From positions 62,001 to 126,000 of the forward strand of contig JAGVDM010000006.1 in NCBI GenBank assembly GCA_020058765.1: DNA of 64,000 bases, given 5' to 3'. How positions within the stretch are numbered: the first letter of the stretch is position 1; every line of letters starts with the position of its first letter. Made by a program: the position numbers and the translations under genes. Shown piece after piece: positions 8,182 through 17,027 of this stretch. Source of the stretch: Candidatus Peribacterales bacterium (GTDB taxonomy: Bacteria; Patescibacteriota; Gracilibacteria; Peribacterales; Peribacteraceae). Under the pieces are notes generated by a model. That model was not told the DNA's origin and made no database searches. It saw only the letters and a program-made list of their open reading frames with translations.

Positions 8182-10785
8182 CTACGCCTCCGCGGCGACC
8201 TCTTCAGTGGCCTCCTCCATGCTCATCTGTTCATCCTCGCCTTCTTCGCCGCCTTCACCGCCATCCTGACCTTCCATAATCACGCTCATGCTCGCCACTT
8301 TATCCTTGGCGTTTAAGCGCATAACAATCACGCCCTGGGTAGCACGACCGCGCGATGGAATATCGCTCAAGCGCATGCGGATCGTTTGACCCTGCTTGCT
8401 GATGCAAATCAGGTCACCCTGATCGTTTTCGGCCAGCACGCAACCACCAACAATGTCACCAGTCTTCGCCGTGAGCTGTGCAGCTTTTACGCCAGTACCT
8501 CCACGACCCTGGAAGCGGTATTCCTCTACATGGGTCATCTTGCCGAGGCCGTTCTCCATTACTACAAGAAGCACGCTCGTTTTTGGATCGGTGATTACGG
8601 CTGCCTCCACGACATGATCGTCTTTGGACAAACGAATGCCGCGCACGCCTTCTGCAGCACGACCCATAGCACGCACATCGTCTTCCTTAAAGCGAATCGC
8701 CTTACCCTTACGACTTACGAGCAGAATTTCATTCGTGCCATCGGTAGCAACCACCCAGCGCAACTCATCACCGTCGGAAATCTTCTGTGCAATGAGACCG
8801 GAACGACGAATGTTGTCGAACTCTTCGACGGATGTGCGCTTTACCGTGCCCTGGCGTGTAGCAAAGAACAGGAACTTCTTGCCCGTGAGATCTGCCTTGA
8901 GCACGGCAGTCACCTTCTCTTCTGGCTTGAGCTGCAAGAGGTTCACAATCGCCTGACCCTTCGCGATACGGCTTGCCTGTGGCAGCTCGTACGCAGGGAG
9001 TGCGAATACACGACCCGTGTTCGTAAAGAACAACAGATCATCGTGATTCATGACGTGGAGCATGGACATGATCTCATCGTCATCTTTGGTAGTCATACCC
9101 TTGATCCCCTTGCCTCCACGGTGCTGCGCACGGAACTGCATGGGGCTCAAACGCTTCACATATCCGCTCGTGGTGAGCGTCACGATCATTGGCGCATTCG
9201 GGATGGTGTCTTTCGCGCTGAATTCACCAACCGCATGAGACACGATCGTTGTGCGACGATCATCACCGTACGTGTCCTTAAGATCCTTGAGCTCTTCACC
9301 CACGATTTTGTCGATGCGCTTTTTATCCTTCAGGATCGCCTCGCACTCTGCGATGAATGCGCGCTTCTCTTTGAGCTCGTCTTCGATCTTCTTCTGCTCC
9401 AAACCAGCCAGTGTCTGCAGACGCATCTGCAGAATGGCATCTGCCTGAATGTCACTTAGCTTGAATTTCTTTACCAGATTCACGCGAGCAGCCTCTTTGG
9501 TTTCGCTCTTCTTGATCGTTTCGATCACCTTATCGATATCGCCAAGTGCAATGCTCAAACCTTCCAAGATGTGCGCACGCTCCTTCGCACGTTCCAGATC
9601 GAATGTGACGCGGCGGCGAATGACGACGCGACGATGATCGATAAAAATCTGCAGTAACTCCTGCAGGTTGAGCAGGCGAGGCTGAATGCCGTCTGCCAGC
9701 GCAATCATGTTGTACCCGAAGCTGCTCTGTAGCTCGGTGTGCTTGAAGAGCTGATTGAGCACCTTCTGCGGGTAGGAATCGCGCTTGAGCTCAATGACCA
9801 CACGGATACCGTCGCGGTCGGATTCGTCTCGAATATCCGACACACCCTGAATCACCTTATCGGTGACGAGTTTCGCCATCTTCTCAATCATTGTTGCCTT
9901 GTTCACCTGGTACGGCAGCTCCGTAATGACGATCTGGAATCGACCGCCTTTCTGCTCCTCGATTTCTGCTTTGCCGCGTACTACCACAGAACCGCGCCCA
10001 GTGAGGTACGCCTGTTCGATCACCTTCTTATCGTAGGCGATACCTCCGGTTGGGAAGTCTGGCCCCTTCACGAACTGAAGCAGATCCTGCACCGATGCCT
10101 CTGGATCTTTGAGTAGGTGCTGCACTGCATCGACCAATTCACTCAGGTTGTGCGGAGGAATGTTCGTTGCCATACCCACCGCAATACCCACCGTGCCGTT
10201 CAAGAGCAGGTTTGGTACTTTGGCCGGGAGCACCACAGGCTCCATACGGGTGTTCTCGTAGTTCGGGGTGAAGTCGACCGTATCCTTCTCAATGTCCCGG
10301 AGCATGAGCTCGGTCATCTTGGACATTTTTGCCTCTGTGTAACGCATGGCTGCCGGCTCATCTCCGTCGATAGAACCGAAGTTCCCCTGACCGTTGGCCA
10401 GCGGGTAACGCATGGAGAATTCCTGGATCAAACGCGCGAGCGCCGGGTAGATGTTCGCTTCGCCGTGTGGGTGGTAGTTACCGCTTACGTCTCCGCAGAT
10501 CTTCGCGCACTTGCGGAAGCGACCACCGGGACGCAAACCCAGATCGTTCATGGTAAAGAGGATGCGACGGTGCACCGGCTTGAGTCCGTCACGTGCATCG
10601 GGGAGCGCACGAGCCATGATCACGCTCATGGAGTACGTGAGGTAACTCTCTTCCATTTCCGTCACGATGGGGCGAGGCTTAATATGCCCGATAGAAGCGA
10701 GCGTCTCGCCAAGCTCTGGTTGCGAAGCGTTCTTCGCTTCATCACCAGCATCGTTGTTGCTCTTCTTTTTCTTGTCCTCAGGCAT
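8182..10785 (-). CDS. gyrA: DNA gyrase subunit A
   Basis: This is the breakage-reunion subunit of gyrase. The 867-residue product has the N-terminal winged helix, the active-site tyrosine in AAMRYTEAKM (about residue 148), and a C-terminal beta-pinwheel with a GyrA box QHRGGKG (about 554), which favours GyrA over ParC. An acidic tail (EGGEEGEDEQ...) ends the protein. In the quinolone region, HPHGEANIYP replaces the E. coli HPHGDSAVYD, so both drug-anchoring positions (Ser83, Asp87) are changed, to Ala and Pro. The leader before the ATG is pyrimidine-rich with no Shine-Dalgarno sequence. gyrB is not in the window. Confidence 0.96.
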   Translation of the reverse strand: MPEDKKKKSNNDAGDEAKNASQPELGETLASIGHIKPRPIVTEMEESYLTYSMSVIMARALPDARDGLKPVHRRILFTMNDLGLRPGGRFRKCAKICGDVSGNYHPHGEANIYPALARLIQEFSMRYPLANGQGNFGSIDGDEPAAMRYTEAKMSKMTELMLRDIEKDTVDFTPNYENTRMEPVVLPAKVPNLLLNGTVGIAVGMATNIPPHNLSELVDAVQHLLKDPEASVQDLLQFVKGPDFPTGGIAYDKKVIEQAYLTGRGSVVVRGKAEIEEQKGGRFQIVITELPYQVNKATMIEKMAKLVTDKVIQGVSDIRDESDRDGIRVVIELKRDSYPQKVLNQLFKHTELQSSFGYNMIALADGIQPRLLNLQELLQIFIDHRRVVIRRRVTFDLERAKERAHILEGLSIALGDIDKVIETIKKSETKEAARVNLVKKFKLSDIQADAILQMRLQTLAGLEQKKIEDELKEKRAFIAECEAILKDKKRIDKIVGEELKDLKDTYGDDRRTTIVSHAVGEFSAKDTIPNAPMIVTLTTSGYVKRLSPMQFRAQHRGGKGIKGMTTKDDDEIMSMLHVMNHDDLLFFTNTGRVFALPAYELPQASRIAKGQAIVNLLQLKPEEKVTAVLKADLTGKKFLFFATRQGTVKRTSVEEFDNIRRSGLIAQKISDGDELRWVVATDGTNEILLVSRKGKAIRFKEDDVRAMGRAAEGVRGIRLSKDDHVVEAAVITDPKTSVLLVVMENGLGKMTHVEEYRFQGRGGTGVKAAQLTAKTGDIVGGCVLAENDQGDLICISKQGQTIRMRLSDIPSRGRATQGVIVMRLNAKDKVASMSVIMEGQDGGEGGEEGEDEQMSMEEATEEVAAEA

Positions 10786-10929
10786 TGGGAAAAGCGGTAA
10801 GGGAATGGGTCTGGCGCATCATACCCCATAGCGCCCCGAACGGAAGGGGGGGCAAAACCACTTTCCCGAGTTTTCCGAGGAGGAATGTCAAGGATATGCA
10901 CCAGTATCGGTGGTAGGCTATGGGCAGCC

Positions 10930-11613
10930 ATGCTCTCGATCGTCGCTACTCCCATCGGCAACCTGCAGGACATCACGCTCCGTGCAGTGGAAACCCTGCG
11001 AAATTGCACGGCAATCGCCTGCGAAGACACACGGGTAACCGGCATGCTGCTGCAGCACCTTGGTATAGAAAAGAAGCCGCTCGTCAGCATCCACAGTTAC
11101 GCATCCGATGCACGAACTGACCAATTAGTTGAACGCCTACGCAACGGCGAGCATATCGTGCTTGTGAGCGATGCAGGCACACCAGGCATTAGCGATCCGG
11201 GCTATGGGCTCGTCTCTCGTGTACAAAAAGAGGGGCTTCCTTTGGAAGTCGTTCCTGGCCCATCCGCGTTCCTCGCGGCACTCAGCGCCAGCGGCCTGCC
11301 GATGAATCAGTTTGTGTATTTGGGATTCCTGCCGCTCAAGAAAGGACGCAGTACACTGCTGCGCTCCATCGCCGACGAAGAGCGCACTGTGGTGTTCTAC
11401 GAATCCGTACATCGCATTCGCCGAGCATTGGGCGACCTTGCAGAAGCACTTGCTCCGCAACCCGATCGCACCGTGGTTATCGCTCGGGAACTCACGAAAA
11501 TGTATGAGCAAATCATCACCACCACTGTGGAAGCACTACCAGGTGTCGCACAGACCATCACAGAAAAAGGGGAATTTGTCATCGTGGTTGGCCCGCGAAA
11601 CAGGAAGGATTAG
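10930..11613 (+). CDS. rsmI: 16S rRNA (cytidine1402-2'-O)-methyltransferase
   Basis: A SAM-dependent tetrapyrrole-methylase-fold enzyme that 2'-O-methylates C1402 of 16S rRNA in the decoding centre. Motifs are SIVATPIGNLQDIT at the N-terminus, CEDTR, and SDAGTPGISDPG. I chose the ATG at 10930 because the conserved VATPIGN strand begins right after it. The 227-residue product lacks the small C-terminal extension of longer RsmI proteins (about 280) but keeps the whole catalytic domain. It is divergent from gyrA. Confidence 0.93.
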   Translation: MLSIVATPIGNLQDITLRAVETLRNCTAIACEDTRVTGMLLQHLGIEKKPLVSIHSYASDARTDQLVERLRNGEHIVLVSDAGTPGISDPGYGLVSRVQKEGLPLEVVPGPSAFLAALSASGLPMNQFVYLGFLPLKKGRSTLLRSIADEERTVVFYESVHRIRRALGDLAEALAPQPDRTVVIARELTKMYEQIITTTVEALPGVAQTITEKGEFVIVVGPRNRKD

Positions 11614-11651
11614 GTGCCACGAACGTCCAGATTCGTATACTCCCGCCCGGA

Positions 11652-12653
11652 ATGCACGCACCATGGAAAACAAATAGGCAAGGCACGATTGTGCTTTCTG
11701 ACATCCACGCCGGACGCCAGAACGACCGCGTACGCGCCCGCACGCTGCGCGCGCTAGAGCACATCGTGGAACATGCGAATACCCGGGAAATCGCGCAGAT
11801 TATTTTGAATGGCGACATGCTCGACGAACGAGCTCGCTGGGAACATGTGCAAACTGATACCGCAACAATTCGCGAGCGATTGGAGCGCTTTCATGCCGGA
11901 CTACAGAACATTCGTTTCGTGTACGGCAATCACGATTTCGCAGCGGATAGAAAAATTGCCGACGTGGACATCCAACAGCTACTGGGCATTTCTCGTGTGG
12001 AATCAGACTGGATTGTCTTCGACGAAGCGGTCGGCATCACCTACACCCATGGCCATATTTTCGGTACAGGATACGCGAAACGCTCGCTGCTCAGCATGGC
12101 ACGCGAGGAATCCGGAGATGTGCAGATCCTCTGTGCATCCGATGCGTTCCAGAGGAAAATCGACAGCCTCCACCGTCGCTACGTTGCAGCATGCTCCATT
12201 GGGAAATGGATGGGTCGCCTAGGCATACCTGTGGAACCGCTCTGGGAAACACTGCGCTCTCACACCCATATCCTACGACTCTCTACTGCAGAGATGTTGC
12301 GACAGGCTGGTATGCCTGCACTGCAGCAGGCGGCAAAGCTACTCGACTTAAGTAGCCACACAATCGCGGCGGAACTCGGTACCACACTCGGCGGATGGTG
12401 CGCTCTTGTTGGGCATACGCATGCGCCAGCCGTTGCCAAACGGTTCGTGCGCCGCGGGAACACCGTGTTACCCCAGCTCGTTGGCAACTCCGGGAGCTTT
12501 GTCAGCAAAGCTGGCTTCCCGGTCACGTTCATTGAAGCGCGCTACCCCTCCGTTACATTATGGGAATACGACGCAGGAAACGACGCACTCCGCGAACGCA
12601 AAACCATGACACTCACACCGCAAGAGTGCGATGCGCTTACGGGAGCACAGTGA
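11652..12653 (+). CDS. Calcineurin-like metallophosphoesterase (LpxH/YbbF-like fold)
   Basis: The 333-residue protein has the full set of two-metal ligands: DIH (D17, H19), NGDMLDE, YGNHD, and the late THGH and VGHTH motifs. An insertion of about 80 helical residues sits between GNHD and GHTH. The fold resembles UDP-2,3-diacylglucosamine hydrolases, but no lipid A genes are visible here, so the substrate is open. It starts 38 bp after rsmI and may be co-transcribed. Its 3' end overlaps the convergent M23 peptidase gene by 17 bp. Confidence 0.8.
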   Translation: MHAPWKTNRQGTIVLSDIHAGRQNDRVRARTLRALEHIVEHANTREIAQIILNGDMLDERARWEHVQTDTATIRERLERFHAGLQNIRFVYGNHDFAADRKIADVDIQQLLGISRVESDWIVFDEAVGITYTHGHIFGTGYAKRSLLSMAREESGDVQILCASDAFQRKIDSLHRRYVAACSIGKWMGRLGIPVEPLWETLRSHTHILRLSTAEMLRQAGMPALQQAAKLLDLSSHTIAAELGTTLGGWCALVGHTHAPAVAKRFVRRGNTVLPQLVGNSGSFVSKAGFPVTFIEARYPSVTLWEYDAGNDALRERKTMTLTPQECDALTGAQ

Positions 12654-13893
12654 TCGGATCGAGATGTACGCCGTCTTGAATCACTTCGAAGTGTAGATGC
12701 GCTCCGGTAGTCATTGGCCCCGCGCCAATCGTGCCCGGCTCACCACCAGAGAGCCCGATTGTTTGCCCTTGGTGAACATCTTCACCGGATTGCACGTGGA
12801 TTTCGAGCATGTGCCCATAGAGCGTAGCGAAGCCCCCACGATGACCGATGAGGATATAGGAATACCCTCGGGCACCGCCGTGTTGCACATAGTGCACAAC
12901 GCCGTCTGCCGCAGCGCGCACAATGCTGCCTTGTGCCTGCGCAATATCCACTGCCTTATGCGGAATACCAAAGAATTCTGCGTAATCGGCATCCAGGAAA
13001 TGTGCGGTAATCCGCCCGACCGTCGGCCAGATGAACTCAGGCACACTGCGACCGGATTCTCGACGACCGGAAAGTAACCCCAGTGCAATGAGATCACCTT
13101 CAGCACGCTGGCGAATACGTTCGTCGTATTGCGCGAGCTCCACTTGCATCGTACGAATTTTTTCTTCTACGTCGGCAGCAATCTGTTTGATCTGTGCCAG
13201 ACGCGCATCGCTCAGTGCAATCGTACGCTCGGCATCATCGTACGCATCGAGCGCTGCATGGTACGACGTGAGCATCGTATCGTGATCTGCACGCAACGTT
13301 GCAAGGAGTTGCGGCAACGCCGTCATATCTTGGGAGAGCGTAACCACGTACATGCGCGCATCTTGCACCGCACGCGTATACACATATTCCTGTGCCCGCT
13401 CCGGGAGTGACGCTGTGAGCAATCGCGTAAGCACGGTGCCGTCGCTCGATGCAGAAACAAGACGCGACGAACCGTACCAACGCAGAGCTGATTGCATTGC
13501 ATCAAGCTGCGTGGCGGTAAACCGTGCCAGCGCCTCAGGATCCTCTGGGTCCACACCATACTGTTCACGAAAGCGCCGCAGCCGTTCTACGGCATCTGCT
13601 AGTCGCATGCGTGTTTCGTACTTCTGCCGACCTACTATGCTAATTGCTGCGCTTGCCTCCACGAGTTGCTGCTCACCTTGCGCTCGTAGCTCCTGCACCG
13701 TGCGCCCCTCCCCTGCGGTACGCGCAGCAGCACCAACTGCCTCATGAAACGCACCCCATCGCCCATCGCGTTGCGTGCGTACTTCCGATGTATCCAGCAG
13801 TGTTGCTGTGAACTGGCCAGCCACAGTCACTCCGCACATGCCAGAAACAAGCAGAACTGCCCCGAGTACACGGCGGATGGAGTGTGTGTGCAT
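12637..13893 (-). CDS. Secreted M23/LytM-family peptidase with coiled-coil (EnvC-like)
   Basis: A 418-residue exported protein. It has an N-terminal signal peptide (cleavage near GVTVAG-Q), a long helical/coiled-coil central part, and a C-terminal LytM domain. The zinc-site motifs HKAVD (about 312) and HLHFE (about 405) are intact, so it should be an active peptidoglycan endopeptidase or an activator of division amidases. A strong promoter lies upstream: TTGCAA, 17 bp, TATAAT. The predicted transcription start is about 2 nt before the ATG. Confidence 0.87.
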   Translation of the reverse strand: MHTHSIRRVLGAVLLVSGMCGVTVAGQFTATLLDTSEVRTQRDGRWGAFHEAVGAAARTAGEGRTVQELRAQGEQQLVEASAAISIVGRQKYETRMRLADAVERLRRFREQYGVDPEDPEALARFTATQLDAMQSALRWYGSSRLVSASSDGTVLTRLLTASLPERAQEYVYTRAVQDARMYVVTLSQDMTALPQLLATLRADHDTMLTSYHAALDAYDDAERTIALSDARLAQIKQIAADVEEKIRTMQVELAQYDERIRQRAEGDLIALGLLSGRRESGRSVPEFIWPTVGRITAHFLDADYAEFFGIPHKAVDIAQAQGSIVRAAADGVVHYVQHGGARGYSYILIGHRGGFATLYGHMLEIHVQSGEDVHQGQTIGLSGGEPGTIGAGPMTTGAHLHFEVIQDGVHLDPITVLP

Positions 13894-13901
13894 TTCTAAC
13901 T

Positions 13902-13930
13902 ATTATAAAACATTTTGCTTAAATTTGCAA
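13902..13930 (-). promoter_or_regulatory. Predicted promoter of the M23 peptidase gene
   Basis: On the minus strand, TTGCAA (13930-13925), a 17-bp spacer and a perfect TATAAT (13907-13902). The ATG at 13893 is only 8 bp from the -10 box, so the mRNA is expected to be almost leaderless. Confidence 0.65.
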
Positions 13931-14076
13931 TTCTCGAACGTGCATTCGACATACGGAGGAAACGGCGAATGGCTCCATTCCCCGTGAAAGGCAGCGAGAA
14001 AGCAAAAATGGCTTTCCCATCGTGACAATAAAAGCCAGCAGACGTCGGGGAAACACTTTGGTATGATCAGCGTTCA

Positions 14077-14658
14077 ATGATCGCTCGACTCACCGGAACC
14101 ATACAGCGGCTCTCCCCTGCAGAAGCAATCGTAGATGTACAAGGTGTGGGGTATCGAGTGAGCGTACCAGTGGACATATGGGATACATTGCAGAGCGACA
14201 CAGAGGGAACACTGTGGACTTCCACGTACGTCCGCGAAGATCGACTGGAGCTCTACGGGTTTCGTGACCGCAATACAATGCTCCTGTTTGAAAAACTGAT
14301 TGCGCAATCGGGCATTGGCCCCAAGGTGGGCTTGGAGCTCTGTGCCGTCCCGCGTGAAATGCTCGCGCGTGCCGTACACGAAGAAGACGCAGCATTACTG
14401 AGTACGGTGAAAGGCATTGGCAAGAAGCGCGCGGAGAAGTTGCTTGTGGAGCTACGCAGCGTGGCAGAGCACATGCCCGCCCTTTTTGCGCACAACGGCA
14501 GCACAACGGAGTCCAGCAATCGCTTCGATACCGACGCCATCGCTGCGCTCGAGGCATTAGGGTACGACACATCCACAATTCTGGACGTCCTCAAAGGGCT
14601 CCCCAACGACATTACGAGTACCGAAGAACGCGTAACCGCTGCGTTGCGCGCGTTGTAA
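14077..14658 (+). CDS. ruvA: Holliday junction DNA helicase subunit RuvA
   Basis: RuvA binds four-way junctions and loads the RuvB motor. The 193-residue product has the OB-fold start MIARLTGTI, the GVGYRV strand, the helix-hairpin-helix regions (SGIGPKVGLEL and VKGIGKKRAEKLLVEL), and a C-terminal three-helix domain (AALEALGYD). A TATGAT box at 14062-14067 lies 9 bp before the ATG. ruvB and ruvC are not in the window. It is followed 17 bp later by pgi. Confidence 0.95.
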   Translation: MIARLTGTIQRLSPAEAIVDVQGVGYRVSVPVDIWDTLQSDTEGTLWTSTYVREDRLELYGFRDRNTMLLFEKLIAQSGIGPKVGLELCAVPREMLARAVHEEDAALLSTVKGIGKKRAEKLLVELRSVAEHMPALFAHNGSTTESSNRFDTDAIAALEALGYDTSTILDVLKGLPNDITSTEERVTAALRAL

Positions 14659-14675
14659 TTCCCCCCTCCTTTTCC

Positions 14676-15962
14676 ATGCTATCGCTCGAGATATCCGGAG
14701 CACTGGCCAAAGCGATCACACCGTCGAAGGGAATACCGGAGCAGGAATTCGTCACGCTGCGCACCCGCATGAAGCGGCACATCGAAAACTGGCTCCACGA
14801 GCGTGAGGGCGGTGATCATGCGTGGTCCATGGATCCGTACGACAAACGTGTGCTCAAGCAGGTAGAAGATATCGCCGCGTTTGCACAAGCAGAGAAGGTG
14901 CGTACGGTTGTATGGATCGGCATTGGCGGATCGGGCTTGGGTCCGCAGGTGATTCAGGAGTGCCTAGAGGGGCCAGATACCATGGAGTTCATCCTGTTTG
15001 ATACGCTCGATCCGGCAATCATCAGCATGTACATGGAAATCATCGACTGGAAACACACCCTGCTGGTCGTAGCGAGTAAATCTGGAAACACGCTGGAACC
15101 AATGAGTCTCTTTTTCCTCTGCTATGAACAAATGAAGAAGGCACGAGGAGACAAGGCGTCGAAGTTCACCATTGCCATCACCGATCCGCACGCCGGCCCG
15201 CTCCGCGCAATCGCACTGGAAGAAAACATTGAGATCCTTCCGATTCCCCCATCGGTGGGCGGACGGTTCTCCATTTTCACCCCTATCGGCCTGCTCCCTG
15301 TGGCACTGCTGGGCGGTAGTGTGCAATCGTTCCTCAAGGGCGCGAAAGAAATGGATACCCTCTGCCAGAACACCGTTCTCGACGAGAACCCCGCAGCACT
15401 CCTAGCGACGGTGCAATTCCTGCTCGATACGAAGCTGGATTATCCCGTGCGCGTCATCATGCCGTATTCGCAGCGCTTAGCGTCACTCGCACGCTGGAAC
15501 CAACAACTCGTTGCAGAGAGCCTCGGCAAAAATGAATTGAAGAACCCCATTCCTCTTGCGGCTATCGGCACGCAAGATCAACACTCGCTGCTGCAGCAAT
15601 GGATGGAAGGGCGACCAATGTGCTGGCACATCTTCATCCGCGAGCAGGAAAAACCACGCGTCGCCGTGCCGCACATTGCAGACACGACATTCTCCTACAT
15701 GTCTGGCAAAACATTGGGGCAGCTCATGGATGCTTGCTATGAAGGCACGAGTCGGGCGCTCACCGGTGTGAAGCGGCCGCACGTTACCATTTCGCTCCAG
15801 CGACTGAATGAAGACCACTTAGGACAACTATTCTTCCTCTTCATGGCAGAAGTGGTGTTCCTTGGGCGGCTCTACCGCATTGATCCGTACGGCCAACCGG
15901 GTGTAGAAGCAGGCAAAACCATCACAAAAGAGATCCTCGAGAACCTGCCGACGGGCGAATAG
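14676..15962 (+). CDS. pgi: Glucose-6-phosphate isomerase
   Basis: This enzyme interconverts glucose-6-phosphate and fructose-6-phosphate. The 428-residue product is the shorter bacterial PGI type, with IGIGGSGLGPQ, the phosphate-binding SKSGNTLEP, GGRFS, the catalytic-region GTQDQHSLLQQWMEG, and the C-terminal QPGVEAGK with the active-site lysine. It sits 17 bp after ruvA behind a conspicuous pyrimidine tract (CCCCCCTCCTTTTCC) instead of a Shine-Dalgarno sequence. Its product could feed the sugar-nucleotide genes downstream, via fructose-6-phosphate and mannose, to GDP-fucose. Confidence 0.96.
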   Translation: MLSLEISGALAKAITPSKGIPEQEFVTLRTRMKRHIENWLHEREGGDHAWSMDPYDKRVLKQVEDIAAFAQAEKVRTVVWIGIGGSGLGPQVIQECLEGPDTMEFILFDTLDPAIISMYMEIIDWKHTLLVVASKSGNTLEPMSLFFLCYEQMKKARGDKASKFTIAITDPHAGPLRAIALEENIEILPIPPSVGGRFSIFTPIGLLPVALLGGSVQSFLKGAKEMDTLCQNTVLDENPAALLATVQFLLDTKLDYPVRVIMPYSQRLASLARWNQQLVAESLGKNELKNPIPLAAIGTQDQHSLLQQWMEGRPMCWHIFIREQEKPRVAVPHIADTTFSYMSGKTLGQLMDACYEGTSRALTGVKRPHVTISLQRLNEDHLGQLFFLFMAEVVFLGRLYRIDPYGQPGVEAGKTITKEILENLPTGE

Positions 15963-16005
15963 CACAGTAAACCGTAGGCCAGTTCACAATCGCTACACTG
16001 TAGAT

Positions 16006-16033
16006 TTGCACCAAAAGCTCGCCGCTCTATACT
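16006..16033 (+). promoter_or_regulatory. Predicted promoter of trxA
   Basis: TTGCAC (16006-16011), a 16-bp spacer and TATACT (16028-16033). The predicted leader is about 20 nt and C/U-rich (TCTTCCCCACC). Confidence 0.5.
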
Positions 16034-16059
16034 CAAGACGAATCTTCCCCACCTGCACC

Positions 16060-16380
16060 ATGGCCAACTCCATTACCGACGCGGAATTCGATCCTGTAGT
16101 TCTACAGTCAGATATTCCTGTCCTCGTCGACTTCTTCGCCAACTGGTGCGGGCCGTGCAAGGCAATGCTCCCCATCATTGACGAGCTGGAAAGCGAGTAC
16201 GCAGGGAAGATCAAGATCGTAAAAGTGAACGTCGATGAAGCGATGGAAATCCCCTCAAAATTCAACGTGATGAGCATTCCTACGTTCATTCTGTTCAAGG
16301 GTGGCCAGCCCGTAAACACCTTCGTCGGCATGAAGTCCAAGGAAGAAATGAAGCGGCAACTAGATGCTGTGCTCGCCTAG
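16060..16380 (+). CDS. trxA: Thioredoxin
   Basis: A 106-residue cytosolic disulfide reductase with the classic active site WCGPC (C30, C33) and the cis-proline loop MSIPTF. It is of standard length with no signal peptide. I chose ATG 16060 because the predicted promoter lies inside the longer track ORF. It is followed 9 bp later by a small membrane protein and is presumably co-transcribed with it. Confidence 0.95.
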   Translation: MANSITDAEFDPVVLQSDIPVLVDFFANWCGPCKAMLPIIDELESEYAGKIKIVKVNVDEAMEIPSKFNVMSIPTFILFKGGQPVNTFVGMKSKEEMKRQLDAVLA

Positions 16381-16389
16381 CGCGCTCAC

Positions 16390-16665
16390 ATGGATGTTTT
16401 CTTTGCGATTATCGGCTTTGTCCTCTCGTACTTCATTGTGCGCTACCGCGAATCCATCGGTGATTCGCTGGGTGAACAAGAGTGGATGCGCTCAGTGGGC
16501 GGCATTTACACAGTAGTGGTATTCATTGGTATCTTGATTTTCTTCTGGAGCCTGGCAACTATCACGGGCACACAGGATTTCTTCTTCACGCCACTACGCT
16601 GGATTCTGCCATTCATGTTCAAGCGGCAGGAGGCAGAGATTGTGCCTCCGAGTGTGTTCGATTGA
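16390..16665 (+). CDS. Small membrane protein, unknown function
   Basis: A 91-residue protein with two predicted membrane segments (about residues 3-18 and 39-59), an aromatic-rich C-terminal part, and a short tail. I recognise no family. It starts 9 bp after trxA and is probably in its transcript. The 3' end overlaps by about 47 bp the possible minus-strand ORF at 16619-16948. The hydrophobic pattern and codon use look real. Confidence 0.6.
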   Translation: MDVFFAIIGFVLSYFIVRYRESIGDSLGEQEWMRSVGGIYTVVVFIGILIFFWSLATITGTQDFFFTPLRWILPFMFKRQEAEIVPPSVFD

Positions 16666-16948
16666 TCGGCACATCGGTCTGCTGTGGTGGTGTGTAAATT
16701 TCACATTCACGCAAACCACCGTCACCGCTGTATTTGACCATAAGCATAGAATCGAATGCCCAAGACACACCGCGGCACGTTTGAATGAGGCGCTCGCGCA
16801 CATCCACGATCACCACATCTGTAACCGCTGGATCTGCAAGTAAGCGCTCCAGCTGATTATGCAACAGGGCAATGGAATCGAATCCCTCCGCACCAATCTC
16901 CTTGCGAGGATGGCACTTGCTGTAGAGATGAAATGAGAACTCCCTCAT
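16619..16948 (-). CDS. Hypothetical protein, 109 aa
   Basis: I do not recognise this protein. It starts MREFSFHLYSK and contains a plausible alpha/beta stretch (TDVVIVDVRERL...VSWAFDSMLMVKYSGDGG) with a polar tail. It fills a gap that would otherwise be empty between 16390-16665 and fcl. The 47-bp tail-to-tail overlap with the small membrane protein weakens the case for one of the two. Confidence 0.4.
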   Translation of the reverse strand: MREFSFHLYSKCHPRKEIGAEGFDSIALLHNQLERLLADPAVTDVVIVDVRERLIQTCRGVSWAFDSMLMVKYSGDGGLRECEIYTPPQQTDVPINRTHSEAQSLPPAA

Positions 16949-17027
16949 TAACAGGGCACATTACCACTAATGCCAAAGGGGGCAAAAGAACACTGGAATA
17001 GACGCCTTGAACGTCTACAATTGTTGT

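Noticed and set aside
8386-9459. 357-aa plus-strand ORF opposite gyrA
   Set aside because: Shadow of gyrA. No recognisable motif, and the gyrA frame is unambiguous.
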